From NCBI GenBank assembly GCA_025352795.1, contig JANXSF010000037.1, positions 1 through 46,008 on the forward strand: a DNA stretch of 46,008 nt, given 5' to 3'. The position numbers and the translations under genes are program-made. This stretch comes from Acidobacteriota bacterium (GTDB lineage: Bacteria > Acidobacteriota > Terriglobia > Bryobacterales > Bryobacteraceae). The notes below the pieces were generated by a model, which did no database searches, was not told the origin of the DNA, and saw nothing but the letters and a program-made list of their open reading frames with translations. Below are positions 1-8,928 of the stretch, one piece after another. How positions within the stretch are numbered: position 1 is the stretch's first letter; the number at the start of each line of letters is the position of its first letter.

Positions 1-62
1 ATCGCCTCAACGGCTACTTTTGCCTTCAACGAAGGCGGGTGATTCTTTCTGGTGCTGGGCAT
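1..62 (-). CDS. IS3-family transposase OrfA, N-terminal fragment (runs off the window)
   Basis: The minus strand has an ATG at 62-60 preceded at 6 nt by a strong ribosome binding site (AAGGAG, within 63-75). The 20 complete codons give MPSTRKNHPPSLKAKVAVEA. This matches the start of the helix-turn-helix OrfA of IS3-family elements, which typically begin with a basic stretch followed by 'F/LKAKVALEAL'. The rest of the gene, and OrfB, would lie outside the window. Known for the family: OrfA binds the element ends and forms the OrfAB transposase by frameshifting. The match is short, so the call leans on the adjoining IS-like end at 139. Confidence 0.75.
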   Translation of the reverse strand, partial: MPSTRKNHPPSLKAKVAVEA

Positions 63-139
63 TGGCTCTCCTTATTTTCTATCCCTTCACACCATCTAAG
101 AAACCTCTTTTTTCTGTCCAAAAAATGGGGTCCACTACA
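1..139 (-). mobile_element. Left end of an IS3-family insertion sequence
   Basis: Read on the minus strand, the sequence from 139 begins TGTAGTGGACCCCATTTTTT, then GGACAG. This is the style of terminal inverted repeat seen in IS3-family elements (5'-TG end, then a GACCCC/T-run/GGACA block). It is followed about 75 nt later by a ribosome binding site and an OrfA-like start. The element runs off the window edge, so its other end and the target duplication cannot be seen. It sits inside the propeller gene whose reading frame stops at 135-137. Confidence 0.75.
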
Positions 140-830
140 GGTTGCCAGTCTTGAATCCAGCCACGTAGACAGTATTCTTATCGGGACTCACCGCCAGCGC
201 ACGGGGAGTGTCCGTGAAAAAACTCATGATCCGTAGCGGCGTTCCACCCATGCTGTTGCCAGTGTTCGCAGGATCAAAAATCCAGACATCGGCACGAGGA
301 ATTCCCGGCGTGGTCAATTTGGGATCGCCAGCGCCGGGCACATTGGCCAGGGAAGGATCAGTGCGCTGCTGTCCGCGATGGGCAGTTGTGATAAACGCCT
401 TGGCCGGGTCACCCGCAAAAACAATATCGCGTGGTTCGTCGCCAACTAACAACGTAAGGGTCACATGGGGCGTGCCATCCAGCCCGACAATTCTCACACT
501 ATCGGAAAGGTGATTGACAACCCAGACCTCACTATTCGTCCGCGCCGCCACTGCCACAGGTTCCAAACCCACTGGGACGCGCCCTTTGAACACAGGCGTT
601 CCCGAAGTAAGGTCGAACATTTCCAGCGTGCCGTTGGGAGTGTTCACAGCAAACAACGTGTTTCCATCGGGCGACGTTGCAAGCGGGCGCACGTGTCCAC
701 TTTCAAAAGCAACAAAGGCCGGTCCAGCAGATGAGGCTGAAACCCTGTTCACCAAGTGTCCCCTGTTGGCCCAAACCAAAACCGCCAGTGCAACTACAGC
801 TATGAAAATGCGCAGAGTAGAAAATTTCAT
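135..830 (-). CDS. Secreted YncE-like beta-propeller protein, 3'-truncated by an IS insertion
   Basis: 231 residues with an N-terminal signal or anchor segment (residues 7-21, [15 protein letters not shown]). Propeller strands follow, with motifs such as [40 protein letters not shown] and [17 protein letters not shown]. These blocks are typical of YncE/lactonase-type propellers that, from memory of the family, belong to considerably longer secreted proteins. The frame ends ...FKTGNL and the stop codon lies inside the IS end, so the normal C-terminal part has been displaced beyond the window. The start overlaps the upstream peptidase stop by four bases (ATGA), showing translational coupling. 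Substrate and role are unknown. The truncated product may be non-functional. Confidence 0.8.
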   Translation of the reverse strand: MKFSTLRIFIAVVALAVLVWANRGHLVNRVSASSAGPAFVAFESGHVRPLATSPDGNTLFAVNTPNGTLEMFDLTSGTPVFKGRVPVGLEPVAVAARTNSEVWVVNHLSDSVRIVGLDGTPHVTLTLLVGDEPRDIVFAGDPAKAFITTAHRGQQRTDPSLANVPGAGDPKLTTPGIPRADVWIFDPANTGNSMGGTPLRIMSFFTDTPRALAVSPDKNTVYVAGFKTGNL

Positions 831-1726
831 TTGAAAATACCATTATCGTGCGTTTCCGGCGGCTGTTCCAGTTGCCGAATGGACTCCACCACAACGTCCC
901 CTACTATTTGAAAACTGCGCGATGAGAGTTTGTCCATCGTGTCGGCAGCCGTATGCCAATAGGAATTACCAGGACCATAATTGAAATCAATCAGATCCAC
1001 AGCACTAATGCCCAAATTGAGAAACGGCATGTGGTCATCGTCAATGGGCAGGGTCTGGTCCTGAAACGCACTTCCATACCCTTTGGCCGCGGCAACCTGC
1101 CATATAAGTCGATTCAACGTTTGCGACCCATTGGGGTTCCGCAAAATATCCAGTTGTGCGTCGCCAATCATATCCACGTTAATCAGCGCGTTGATCTTCC
1201 GTAGCGTTCCTTCAGCGTCCCACTTTGCAGCCAGGTGTCGGCTGCCGTAAACACTATCTGTAGCCGACCATTCCCGCACCGCCTCTTCCCCATCGAAGAA
1301 CACAATCACCACAGAATGTTTGCGCGGAGCACGGTTCAAAACCCGTGCCAGTTCCAGCAAAAATCCCGTGGAAGATCCGCCATCATTGGCACCTACAAAA
1401 TCTTTTTGACGCTTCGTATCATAGTGGCCGGAAACCACAATCATCCGTCCGCTGGTGCCAGGAAAAGTGGCCAGAATATTCTTCATCGCAATAGGACCAT
1501 CCACAGTCGCAGCGATAAATGCGTCTTCGGAAATTGTGCAGCGCAGCTTCTTCAGTTCAGCCAAAATCCATTTCTGGGTAAGAGCAATGGCTGGCGATCC
1601 CGATGGCCGTTCCCCAAAGCTCACCGCTTTGCGGGTGAACTCCAGTGCCCGCTGACCATTAAAAGCAGCTCCCCACAGCGCGGACTTCATCACAACAGCC
1701 AAAATCAAGCTTTTCGAGCAGTACAT
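827..1726 (-). CDS. M28 family metallopeptidase (aminopeptidase or glutaminyl-cyclase-like)
   Basis: 299 residues. The N-terminus ([20 protein letters not shown]) looks like a signal peptide, so the enzyme is probably periplasmic. Zinc-site motifs of the M28 fold appear in order: HYDT (H101, D103), GANDGGSST (D115), FFDGEEA (E147/E148), MIGD (D189) and YWHTAADT (H258). The FFDGEEA, DDDHMPF and WHT blocks resemble glutaminyl-peptide cyclotransferases as much as aminopeptidases, and the two cannot be separated by eye. The chosen ATG at 1726 overlaps the methyltransferase end by 22 nt and has a weak GGGA site upstream; a second ATG at 1690 would avoid the overlap but trim the signal peptide. It is the fourth gene of the glycosyltransferase operon. 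Confidence 0.85.
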   Translation of the reverse strand: MYCSKSLILAVVMKSALWGAAFNGQRALEFTRKAVSFGERPSGSPAIALTQKWILAELKKLRCTISEDAFIAATVDGPIAMKNILATFPGTSGRMIVVSGHYDTKRQKDFVGANDGGSSTGFLLELARVLNRAPRKHSVVIVFFDGEEAVREWSATDSVYGSRHLAAKWDAEGTLRKINALINVDMIGDAQLDILRNPNGSQTLNRLIWQVAAAKGYGSAFQDQTLPIDDDHMPFLNLGISAVDLIDFNYGPGNSYWHTAADTMDKLSSRSFQIVGDVVVESIRQLEQPPETHDNGIFK

Positions 1727-2391
1727 AAATATCCCAACGTGAAATCCTTACGCTTATCCAGCCCATCAAACAGCGGCAAAACAATCGCTGCTGGTGCCGC
1801 AAATAAAAAGGCAAATACCTTGAACGGCCAGGGGAAAAATTGCAGCGAATTCAAACAGCGCCGGGCAGCGAGCCGAAAAAATCCTCCCGATGGCCGAATT
1901 ACAATATCTGTAAACCCGCTTTGTTCCAAAAGGTAGCGCATGCCAAAGCAAGTGTAACGATAGTAATCATTGGGATGCTGATGCACCTCCCATTCATGCG
2001 GAACCACCGCCAGCAATCGTCCACCGGGTTGCAAACATCTGGCAATTTCGCTCAACACCTGCTTCGGTTCAGCAACATGTTCCAACGTAACAATGTTGAT
2101 TGCCGCATCAAACGAACCAGTCCGCAACGGCAGCGCAGCCAAGTCTGCAATGGCAGCCAGTTGATGATAGTCCCAAGTGTCATCGCCCACCGTCAGGTCC
2201 ACTGGAACATAGCGTTGTGCCTGAAAATATTTCCGATGCTTACATTCCCCAGCCCCTGCATCCAACACCAACGCCGATGCTGGCAGGGATGCTGCAAACT
2301 GCCGCAGTTCCTGCTGAATTTGCCATTCAAAATGGAGCAACCAGTGCGCCAGCCACGACGGTAACGAAGCAGCACGGTCCTGCGAGTTCAT
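1705..2391 (-). CDS. Class I SAM-dependent methyltransferase
   Basis: 228 residues. The SAM-binding motif I is at residues 41-50 (LVLDAGAGEC). The acidic loop follows at PVDL, a motif IV-like region at FDAAINIVTLEHV, and a post-motif LQPGGRLLAVVPHEWE. This is the Methyltransf_11 pattern. The C-terminal part has a hydrophobic stretch (VFAFLFAAPAAIVLPLF) suggesting membrane association. The start overlaps the preceding methyltransferase stop by 4 nt (ATGA). Its place between a GT2 glycosyltransferase and another methyltransferase suggests methylation of a glycan or lipid-linked sugar, but the acceptor is not known. Confidence 0.85.
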   Translation of the reverse strand: MNSQDRAASLPSWLAHWLLHFEWQIQQELRQFAASLPASALVLDAGAGECKHRKYFQAQRYVPVDLTVGDDTWDYHQLAAIADLAALPLRTGSFDAAINIVTLEHVAEPKQVLSEIARCLQPGGRLLAVVPHEWEVHQHPNDYYRYTCFGMRYLLEQSGFTDIVIRPSGGFFRLAARRCLNSLQFFPWPFKVFAFLFAAPAAIVLPLFDGLDKRKDFTLGYLCTARKA

Positions 2392-3341
2392 TGCTTCTTG
2401 CGTGCCTCAATCATAATGGTGGAACCCGCACCGCAAGCTGCTTCAAACGCGGTAATAGGAAGTGCAGCCAATACCAATCCAAAGTAGGCCATGTCTTTTA
2501 ACAGCTTCATGCCCGGTGTTTCCTGAACTCCGCGCACATGACGGGCCATTGGATCAAGCCCAGGGGCAACACTAGTGGCCAGCCCAGCCGGGTTGTCCCG
2601 CAGCGAGAAATACTTGCGGCGAACTACTTCAAATCCTGTGAAGTCCAGCAATGATTCCAGTTCTGAAGCGCGAAAGTTAATCAAGTGCCGCGGCACATCA
2701 ATCCCATTCCAGTCTTTCCCTAAAATGAGAAATTGCCAGCAGGCAGCGTTCGGAATCTGGACCACCAGCCTACCATCCGGCGTCAACAATTGATGCGCCG
2801 CCTGCAAGTAAGATACTGGATCAAATAGATGTTCCAGCACATGGTACATAGTGATCAGCTTACAACTGGCTTCAGGCAATGGTGCTTTGGAAAGCGTGGC
2901 GCAAACCACTGGTACAGCAAACCGTTGCCAGGCAATGGCAGCCGCAGCCAACGAAAAATCCAGCCCCATGCCGGCGTATCCTCGCTCCCGCATCATGTCC
3001 AGGAACAAGCCGCCGCCACACCCAACGTCCAACAGGATCCCCTCGCCCCCAGCATTTTCCATGGCCCGCGATGCAAACCATACATGGTCAAGCAAAACCA
3101 ATCGTCGATACTGTTGCGCAAGTCGCGTGGTGGCATCGGCTGAAGGGCTGAACCAGTAATCGCCAGGATAATATTGGTTTAACTCAAACGGAGTTGGCTG
3201 TGGATACAGGCGCATCAACCGGCAACCTTCGCACTCCACCACCAAAAACGGTTTATTCGTAGTTTGATATAGACGATCCGTTGCACTGAATAGCGTGCGC
3301 ATACGGGTGTCGGAACATGCCGGACAAGGCTCGGGAGGCAT
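2388..3341 (-). CDS. Class I SAM methyltransferase with N-terminal zinc ribbon
   Basis: 317 residues from the ATG at 3341. The frame stays open to 3509, but that extension lies inside the glycosyltransferase gene and has no family resemblance, so I reject it. The N-terminus carries two CxxC pairs (C6/C9 and C37/C40) forming a likely zinc ribbon. A Methyltransf_23-type domain follows with motif I LLDVGCGGGLFLDMM and TMYHVLEHLFDP. The C-terminus has a hydrophobic helix (FGLVLAALPITAFEAACG). This architecture is common for methyltransferases in O-antigen and exopolysaccharide loci. The gene begins 23 nt after the GT2 stop and overlaps the next gene by 4 nt, so the operon reads GT2, MT, MT, M28, propeller. 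Confidence 0.87.
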   Translation of the reverse strand: MPPEPCPACSDTRMRTLFSATDRLYQTTNKPFLVVECEGCRLMRLYPQPTPFELNQYYPGDYWFSPSADATTRLAQQYRRLVLLDHVWFASRAMENAGGEGILLDVGCGGGLFLDMMRERGYAGMGLDFSLAAAAIAWQRFAVPVVCATLSKAPLPEASCKLITMYHVLEHLFDPVSYLQAAHQLLTPDGRLVVQIPNAACWQFLILGKDWNGIDVPRHLINFRASELESLLDFTGFEVVRRKYFSLRDNPAGLATSVAPGLDPMARHVRGVQETPGMKLLKDMAYFGLVLAALPITAFEAACGAGSTIMIEARKKQ

Positions 3342-3364
3342 ATCGATCACTTTGGCTTCGTTGG

Positions 3365-4429
3365 TTATTTCTGATCCTCCATTAAGGTCTTCAGTGAAAT
3401 GCGATATCGCCACAGCAAACGAAGTATATCCATTGAAGAAATTCGCTGGAAACGGGCCACTTCGCGACGCTTCTGCAACATTTTCGGCATCATGCGAATC
3501 GCCTCCCAATCAGCCTTCAATAGCGTTGCCGCAAGGCTTAGTTTACCGCGCTCTTGGGAATTGTGCGCAGATTCACCTTTGCCCCGCATCGCTGCCCAAA
3601 AACCGCGTACCAACCGCAACCCGTAAAAGAATGGATTCAATAACAACAAGGGCCATGGGAATAACTTCAATGCAAGTAAAACCCGATTGCGTTCAATAAG
3701 ATGGATACGTATTGGGTTCGTTCTGCCAAGTGTGCTTCCACGCCGATGCAGCACCTTGGCGGTGGGAATATAAACCGCCTTATAGCCCGCCAAACGCAGT
3801 CTAAGCCCTAAATCTGCATCATCTGCGTACGCAAAAAAGTCCTTATCGAACCCTCCCACCTTTAAAACCGCATCCCGCCGATAAGCCGCCGCACACCCAT
3901 CAGGCCAAAGGACTTCCTCTGCCACATCATACTGCCCTTCATCCAATTCCCCCATCCCTCGTCCACGATTTTGGCCATCCCAATAAATCAGGTGCCCCAC
4001 TTTATCGATTCGGGAGGGGTCTTCGTATTGCAAAATTTTGGACGCCACCATGGCAACATCCGGTTGCTTTTCAAAGCCTCGGATCAATTCGCGCAACCAT
4101 AGGGGATGGGCCTCCGCATCGTTGTTCAAGAGCGCTATAAGGGGGGCACTTGCAGCGCAAATGCCCACGTTGTTCCCCTCACAAAATCCAAGGTTGGACT
4201 TACTATGAATAATTTTAATATTAGGGTAGTTCAGCCCAACGTAAGCCACCGTATCGTCAGTGGAAGCGTTATCTACAACTATCGTTTCAAAAAGTGCATC
4301 TTCTTGCTTTTGTATTGAGTCTAGGGATAGAACCAAGAGTTCCCGCCGATTGTGAGTTACGATAATCACGCTTATCGTTGGTGTGGATAGGTTTAGCGAT
4401 GTGCGCGGACTGGTTGCAATCGTTGACAA
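3365..4429 (-). CDS. Glycosyltransferase family 2
   Basis: 354 residues. The GT-A fold starts at PTISVIIVTHNRRELL (about residues 17-32), followed by VVDNASTDDT, SNLGFCEGNN, LLNNDAE (the metal/nucleotide-sugar DxD-like site near 101-106) and GGFDKDFFAYADDADLGLRL. This is the WbbL/rhamnosyltransferase-like subgroup that adds sugars to lipid-linked or cell-surface glycans. The only sensible start is a TTG at 4429. A perfect TATAAT lies 7 nt upstream on the minus strand (4442-4437) and there is no ribosome binding site, so the mRNA may be leaderless. It is the first gene of a five-gene minus-strand operon. The sugar donor and acceptor cannot be told from sequence. Confidence 0.9.
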   Translation of the reverse strand: MSTIATSPRTSLNLSTPTISVIIVTHNRRELLVLSLDSIQKQEDALFETIVVDNASTDDTVAYVGLNYPNIKIIHSKSNLGFCEGNNVGICAASAPLIALLNNDAEAHPLWLRELIRGFEKQPDVAMVASKILQYEDPSRIDKVGHLIYWDGQNRGRGMGELDEGQYDVAEEVLWPDGCAAAYRRDAVLKVGGFDKDFFAYADDADLGLRLRLAGYKAVYIPTAKVLHRRGSTLGRTNPIRIHLIERNRVLLALKLFPWPLLLLNPFFYGLRLVRGFWAAMRGKGESAHNSQERGKLSLAATLLKADWEAIRMMPKMLQKRREVARFQRISSMDILRLLWRYRISLKTLMEDQK

Positions 4430-4486
4430 TTGTTGTATTATAAGCGTTAGCTAGGTTATTTAGTAACCCCCCGTTATGGCGGCATT
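4430..4486. promoter_or_regulatory. Divergent promoter region between the GT2 operon and rodZ-like gene
   Basis: This 57-bp gap separates two divergent start codons. On the minus strand a perfect TATAAT (4442-4437) lies 7 nt before the GT2 TTG. A small inverted repeat GGTTA-TTTAG-TAACC (4454-4468) sits between the two genes and could be an operator. No good -35 box is visible for either direction. Confidence 0.45.
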
Positions 4487-5308
4487 ATGATATCTGTTGG
4501 ACAAAGATTCCGGGACGAGCGAATTCGGCAGGGTCGAGAAATTAAACCCATTGCTGACGAGCTGTGCATTACCAGCAGATACCTGCGGGCGATTGAAGCC
4601 GATGACTGGCAGCAGTTGCCAGGTGGCTTCTTCGGGCGCAGTTTTATTCGGCAGTATGCCATAGCTCTAGGACTAGACCCGGCAGAGTTTGAAAGCATTA
4701 TTCCTTCCACCGCACCCGAGCCTGAATTAGTACCCATTCAGACCATGGCCCATTCCCGCCAGGAACAAGAGATTGCAGTTCCTCCGCTGGTGGCACCACA
4801 AGGCAAAGGCTTTTTCGATCTTAAAATGTGGGCCGCTGTTGCTGGATTAGTGGTCGCAGTGGTTGCCGGATCCAGTCTGTATTCCTGGTTTGAGGAAAGT
4901 CGGAATGGCAAAGGTCCTCAAATGGCGACCAAGCCCAAACTCGAACAGTCTACCCCTGAACAGCCTGAAGCTTCCAATCGAACATCCACAGTAGAAGGAT
5001 TACTTTCCTTAAGCGTCGCGGCAACGGAATCCACATGGCTGGAAATTTCCAGTAACGGTCAAAGGCTCTTTTCAGGACTACTAGAAGTAGGTCAAAGCCG
5101 TCAGTTTGAAAAGACCGAATCGGCCCGCATGGTAGTAGGAAATGCAGGTGGAGTTGTGGTTCGTCGTTCAGGCCGCGACATCGGCCCCATCGGTTCCCGC
5201 GGACAAGTGAAGGTAATCCTTTTCCGGTCCGATGCCTGGGAAATACTCCAGCCAGCCCCACTGCAAAAAACATCTACTTCAGACGCAGCCACAGCCGACG
5301 AAGATTAG
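4487..5308 (+). CDS. RodZ-like helix-turn-helix membrane protein
   Basis: 273 residues. The N-terminal HTH_25 domain (about residues 5-66) has the typical GQRFRDERIRQGREI, TSRYLRAIEADDWQQLPG and FFGRSFIRQYAIALGLD blocks. A single membrane helix follows at about 114-135 (MWAAVAGLVVAVVAGSSLYSWF), then a linker and a DUF4115/RodZ-type beta domain (about 165-255, with TWLEISSNGQRLFSG). RodZ links MreB filaments to the cell-wall elongation machinery; family members in this phylum keep the same architecture. It stands alone here and is followed 42 nt downstream by a terminator-like repeat (5351-5381). No Shine-Dalgarno site is evident. Confidence 0.85.
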   Translation: MISVGQRFRDERIRQGREIKPIADELCITSRYLRAIEADDWQQLPGGFFGRSFIRQYAIALGLDPAEFESIIPSTAPEPELVPIQTMAHSRQEQEIAVPPLVAPQGKGFFDLKMWAAVAGLVVAVVAGSSLYSWFEESRNGKGPQMATKPKLEQSTPEQPEASNRTSTVEGLLSLSVAATESTWLEISSNGQRLFSGLLEVGQSRQFEKTESARMVVGNAGGVVVRRSGRDIGPIGSRGQVKVILFRSDAWEILQPAPLQKTSTSDAATADED

Positions 5309-5350
5309 CTGTAGAATCGGTTATGGCTCTGTAACATACTGATGATCCCT

Positions 5351-5381
5351 ACCGAGCCGTGACCGCGAGGGAGCGGTTTTT
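5351..5381 (+). terminator. Intrinsic terminator made of the GAGCCGTGACCGCG repeat
   Basis: Stem ACCGC (5362-5366), loop GAGGGA, stem GCGGT (5373-5377), followed by a run of five T (5377-5381). It lies 42 nt after the RodZ-like stop and is correctly oriented to end that transcript. The core (ACCGAGCCGTGACCGCGAGG, then GAGCGG) recurs at 15216-15239, 15273-15296 (inverted) and 24747-24778. Confidence 0.7.
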
Positions 5382-5439
5382 CAAAAGCCTGATAGCTTCG
5401 CTTCACACTTGAAGCTGTCCGATTCCAGGAAAACTATAC

Positions 5440-5457
5440 GGCATTAGGCTGAATGCC
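5440..5457 (-). terminator. Weak hairpin downstream of the APC permease gene
   Basis: GGCATT and AATGCC form a 6-bp stem around a 6-nt loop, 10 nt after the permease stop on the minus strand. It is followed on that strand by GTATAGTTTT. The T-run is short and offset, so termination is only possible, not shown. Confidence 0.3.
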
Positions 5458-5467
5458 TGCTCCACTC

Positions 5468-7345
5468 TCACTCGCTCATAATAAAAATCAGCGGTCGAAC
5501 ATCATCCTCAGGCGTCGCTTCCCAATACTTCAGTAGGATTGAATACACCAGCAATCCCGTTTCCCCTTCACCAAACGTTATGTATTTCAAGGATTGATGC
5601 ATCAGGTTACGACGTGTGAGGGTGACAAAAATGCTAATCGGATCCAGCAGCTCACTGAGATAGGCAATAGTATTCGCAATGGCGATGGCCCCCGTCACAT
5701 TGACGCGGTAGTTCAGCCCTTCCCGCATCACATCAATCTGCAGCGGTGCCGAAAATTCACTGCGATTGTCCAACAAATTCACATTGAGAAAAGCAATCGG
5801 CCCAGCCACTGTATAAAACTGTCTGATCTCTTTTTCCTTAATAGCCCGCCCAGCCACATCACTATTGCGAATGGGAACCAGATTGATTTTCTTGTTCTGA
5901 ATCTCTTTCCAAATCGTCTCTGATTCTTCATTCAGAAAGTGAATGGAACTCACCCGTAACTCAGTGGCTCGGTTATAACGACTAATGGCACTGGTGCTAA
6001 AAATGAACAGGATAAAAATACTGCCGATGATCAAACCATCGGGACGTTCCTTTACGTTATCCACCAGCGTGTATAGGAAAATAATGGAAACAATCCAACA
6101 AAAGATGCTGTACGTTTCCTGCCGTTCTTTCCACAACGAAAGTGCCGCAGCCACGGCGGCAGAAAGCATTAGCACTAAGACACCCGTAGCATAGGCACCA
6201 CCTTGGGCTTCCACATTGGCTTTGAAAATCAGGGTGACAATCACACTCACCGCAAATAGCAGCAATACCAGTGGACGCGAGTTTGCAACCCATGCCGGAG
6301 CCATTCCGAATCGCGGCAAATAGCGCGGAATTATGTTCAGTAATCCGGCCATAGCACTGGCCCCGGCGAACCACAGAATCAGAATCGTGGAGGCGTCATA
6401 AACCGTGCCGAACCCCGTGCCCAAATACTTATGAGCCATGTACGCAATAGCCCGCCCACTGGCCGGACCGCCTTCCTTGTAAGCCGCAGCAGGAATCAGA
6501 ATCGCCGTGGTGAAACTGGAAATCACCAGCAACACACTCATCAAAATAGCTGCCGCAGCCAACAGCTTTTTCGTATTAGCAATGCGACCCTTAACTCCTT
6601 CGCCAGTAACCAAAGGCATTACGGAAACACCCGTTTCAAATCCTGAAAGTCCAAGTGCGAGTCGAGGGAAAATCAACACTGCGGCCAGCACAATGTCACG
6701 CGGCCCACCGGAGATATACAACAGCTCTTTCCACTTGGTGATCAATTCCGGATGCAACGAAATTTCATAACAGGCGCGGCCCAGCACAAATATATTCAGG
6801 AAAATATAAGGGACGGCCACCAGGGAAGCCAGCCCAATGGCTTCCTTAAATCCTTTCAAAAACACCAGTGTAAGGCACATCAATAAAAACAGAGTGATGG
6901 CCATTCTATGTTCCCCAAGCAAGGGATGCAGTAACGGATTCTCCGCCGCGTGCTGGGCCGCATCGGCTGCGGAAAGAGTAATGGTGATCACAAAATCTGT
7001 GGCCGCGAATCCAAGCAACACCAGCACCAAAAACTTGCCCCACCAGCCAGAAAGAAGATTTTCCAGCATGGCAATGGACCCCTGCCCTGCATAGGATCGC
7101 TCTGCAACCTGTGAGTAGATAGGCAGTGCGCAACACAACGTGACCAGCACCAGAATCGCGGTGGCTATTGGGGAAAGCGCACCTGCGGCCAGCAACGCAA
7201 TGCCCGGCTGATATCCAAGCGTGGAAAAGTAATCAACACCGGTCAGCCACAGGACTTTATGCCAGGGGTGTGTTTGGTGAGCATGATGATCGGAATCCAA
7301 AGGTTGCCCAGCGGCCAGCCAATCCCGGAAGCCTTGCGCTAGCAT
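5468..7345 (-). CDS. APC family amino-acid-type permease
   Basis: About 625 residues with roughly 12 hydrophobic segments in the first 450 (for example [60 protein letters not shown]) and a hydrophilic C-terminal region of about 150 residues. The YQPGIAL and GLSGFETGV segments fit the APC superfamily (amino acid/polyamine/organocation transporters). The long C-terminal extension is typical of a family of uncharacterised Acidobacteria permeases; the substrate is unknown. The frame is open to 7366, but the ATG at 7345 is preferred because AAGGTGG lies 8 nt upstream of it. The divergent PQQ gene starts only 15 bp away. Confidence 0.85.
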   Translation of the reverse strand: MLAQGFRDWLAAGQPLDSDHHAHQTHPWHKVLWLTGVDYFSTLGYQPGIALLAAGALSPIATAILVLVTLCCALPIYSQVAERSYAGQGSIAMLENLLSGWWGKFLVLVLLGFAATDFVITITLSAADAAQHAAENPLLHPLLGEHRMAITLFLLMCLTLVFLKGFKEAIGLASLVAVPYIFLNIFVLGRACYEISLHPELITKWKELLYISGGPRDIVLAAVLIFPRLALGLSGFETGVSVMPLVTGEGVKGRIANTKKLLAAAAILMSVLLVISSFTTAILIPAAAYKEGGPASGRAIAYMAHKYLGTGFGTVYDASTILILWFAGASAMAGLLNIIPRYLPRFGMAPAWVANSRPLVLLLFAVSVIVTLIFKANVEAQGGAYATGVLVLMLSAAVAAALSLWKERQETYSIFCWIVSIIFLYTLVDNVKERPDGLIIGSIFILFIFSTSAISRYNRATELRVSSIHFLNEESETIWKEIQNKKINLVPIRNSDVAGRAIKEKEIRQFYTVAGPIAFLNVNLLDNRSEFSAPLQIDVMREGLNYRVNVTGAIAIANTIAYLSELLDPISIFVTLTRRNLMHQSLKYITFGEGETGLLVYSILLKYWEATPEDDVRPLIFIMSE

Positions 7346-7360
7346 TAAACAATCCACCTT

Positions 7361-8734
7361 ATGCAAAAAGCCATAGCTTTTATTTTACTCTGTGCCACTT
7401 CAACAGCAGCCGATTGGGATCGCTTCCGCGGACCCGATGGCAATGGCGTAATTGAAACGGGCGCGCTCCCCACGGTCATGGATGAAACTCACAATCTGCG
7501 CTGGACTACGAAACTCCCTGCAGGACATTCCTCTCCTATCCTCAGCGCTGGAAAAGTGTTTCTAACTGCGTTTGAAAAAGATCAACTGCTGGTAATTTGT
7601 CTTGACGCGCAAAACGGCAAAATCCTTTGGCGGAACATTGCCCCACGCGCACGAATCACCACCGTCGATAACCGTAATAGTCCAGCGTCCCCATCGCCAA
7701 GTGCCGATGGCAAAGGGATCTATGTATTCTTCCAGGATTTCGGCCTGATCTCCTACGATTACCAGGGTAAGGAGCGATGGCGCGCACCCTTGGGTCCGTT
7801 TCAAAATGTGTACGGCATGGGTGCTTCACCAGTCATAACAGGCCAACTGGTCATTTTGGCTTGCGATCAATCGTCGGATTCTTTCATCGCCGCCTTTGAC
7901 AGTGCTACAGGCAAGCAACGTTGGCGAACCCGTCGCCCGGAAGCGTTAAGTGGCCATGCAACACCCGTCATAAAAAATGGCTTGATCTATGCACCAGGCT
8001 CATTCAGCATGGACGTTTACCAAGTGGCGACAGGGGAAGTAGTCTGGCATTTAAACGGTTTGGCTTCTGAAATGAAATCGGTCCCAATCATCTTCAAAGA
8101 CCACATTTTCATCAGCGGCTACAACACGCCAGAGAACGATCCAGGCAGGCAAGTATCCATCCTCGAGTTTGAAGAAGTGCTAGCCAAGTTCGATAAGAAC
8201 GGTGACAAGAAAATTTCCCTGGCCGAATCACCAGATGAGCGAACCAAGAAATATTTCCCATACATCGACCTCAATGGTGACGGCCTGATGGACGCGCAGG
8301 AATGGAAAATGTACGCCGCCACAATGGCCGCAGAAAACGGCCTGTTGAGCGTAAAGTTGACCGGCCCGGAAGTAGCCTGGAAATTTCACAAGAGCATCCC
8401 ACAATTGCCCTCCACCCTAATTTATCGCGACGTTTTGTACATGATTAACGACAGCGGAGTGCTCACCACGTTGAACCCCGCAACCGGCGAAGTATACAAA
8501 CAAGCCAGGCTGCGCGGAGTGTCGGAAAGCTTCTATTCGTCACCAGTAGCATCAGACGGAAAGGTGTTTTTCCTAAGCCGACCAGGAACGCTAACAGTAA
8601 TGGAAGCAGGGCCAGACCAGAAGGTGCTGGCGGTGAATGAACTGAACGACGAAGCCTCGGCAACCCCAGCTATTTCTGGTGGCCGAGTGTATGTAAGGAC
8701 GAAGTCGGCATTGTATTGTTTTGGCGTGAAGTAA
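7361..8734 (+). CDS. Secreted PQQ-like beta-propeller protein with an inserted EF-hand pair
   Basis: 457 residues. A signal peptide ([15 protein letters not shown]) is followed directly by [12 protein letters not shown], the hallmark start of BamB/PQQ-dehydrogenase-like propellers in this phylum. PQQ-like repeats include [33 protein letters not shown] and [12 protein letters not shown]. Two EF-hand-like calcium loops are inserted between blades ([12 protein letters not shown] and [12 protein letters not shown], about residues 278-316). The protein is probably periplasmic. No dehydrogenase active site is recognisable, so a binding or scaffold role is as likely as catalysis. It is divergent from the APC permease with a 15-bp gap, so its promoter must lie within the permease gene or the gap. 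No clear ribosome binding site was found. Confidence 0.85.
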   Translation: MQKAIAFILLCATSTAADWDRFRGPDGNGVIETGALPTVMDETHNLRWTTKLPAGHSSPILSAGKVFLTAFEKDQLLVICLDAQNGKILWRNIAPRARITTVDNRNSPASPSPSADGKGIYVFFQDFGLISYDYQGKERWRAPLGPFQNVYGMGASPVITGQLVILACDQSSDSFIAAFDSATGKQRWRTRRPEALSGHATPVIKNGLIYAPGSFSMDVYQVATGEVVWHLNGLASEMKSVPIIFKDHIFISGYNTPENDPGRQVSILEFEEVLAKFDKNGDKKISLAESPDERTKKYFPYIDLNGDGLMDAQEWKMYAATMAAENGLLSVKLTGPEVAWKFHKSIPQLPSTLIYRDVLYMINDSGVLTTLNPATGEVYKQARLRGVSESFYSSPVASDGKVFFLSRPGTLTVMEAGPDQKVLAVNELNDEASATPAISGGRVYVRTKSALYCFGVK

Positions 8735-8776
8735 GTTAGGCTACCGGCGTGTGCTCAGCCAGTTCATAACCGAGCA

Positions 8777-8796
8777 GGCAGGCAAAACTGCCTGCC
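8777..8796. repeat. 8-bp-stem palindromic hairpin after the PQQ gene
   Basis: GGCAGGCA, loop AAAC, TGCCTGCC: a perfect 8-bp stem in the gap between the convergent PQQ gene (+) and pyruvate kinase (-). No T-run follows, so if it stops transcription it does so as a structured barrier. It looks like a REP-type intergenic palindrome. Confidence 0.55.
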
Positions 8797-8861
8797 CCAC
8801 ATTCAAAGACGTGTACTCTCTCCGCTCGCTTGAGGCAGATAACAAAAAAAGTTCATCCGTG

Positions 8862-8895
8862 TTATCTGCGTTCATCTGCGCCATCTGCGGATAAA
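8862..8895 (+). repeat. 34-bp dispersed repeat built of ATCTGCG units
   Basis: The segment contains three ATCTGCG heptamers (TTATCTGCGTTCATCTGCGC, then CATCTGCGGATAAA). A second copy at 19702-19735 matches at 32 of 34 positions by direct comparison, and a partial inverted copy lies at 19650-19673. The element is intergenic here, between convergent genes. Confidence 0.75.
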
Positions 8896-8928
8896 GCGCG
8901 TTAGGTCCAAAGTTAGTGAGTACGGAAT

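Noticed and set aside
3342-3509. N-terminal extension of the zinc-ribbon methyltransferase
   Set aside because: The extra 56 codons lie inside the glycosyltransferase gene and lack family similarity; the ATG at 3341 directly precedes the CPAC zinc motif.
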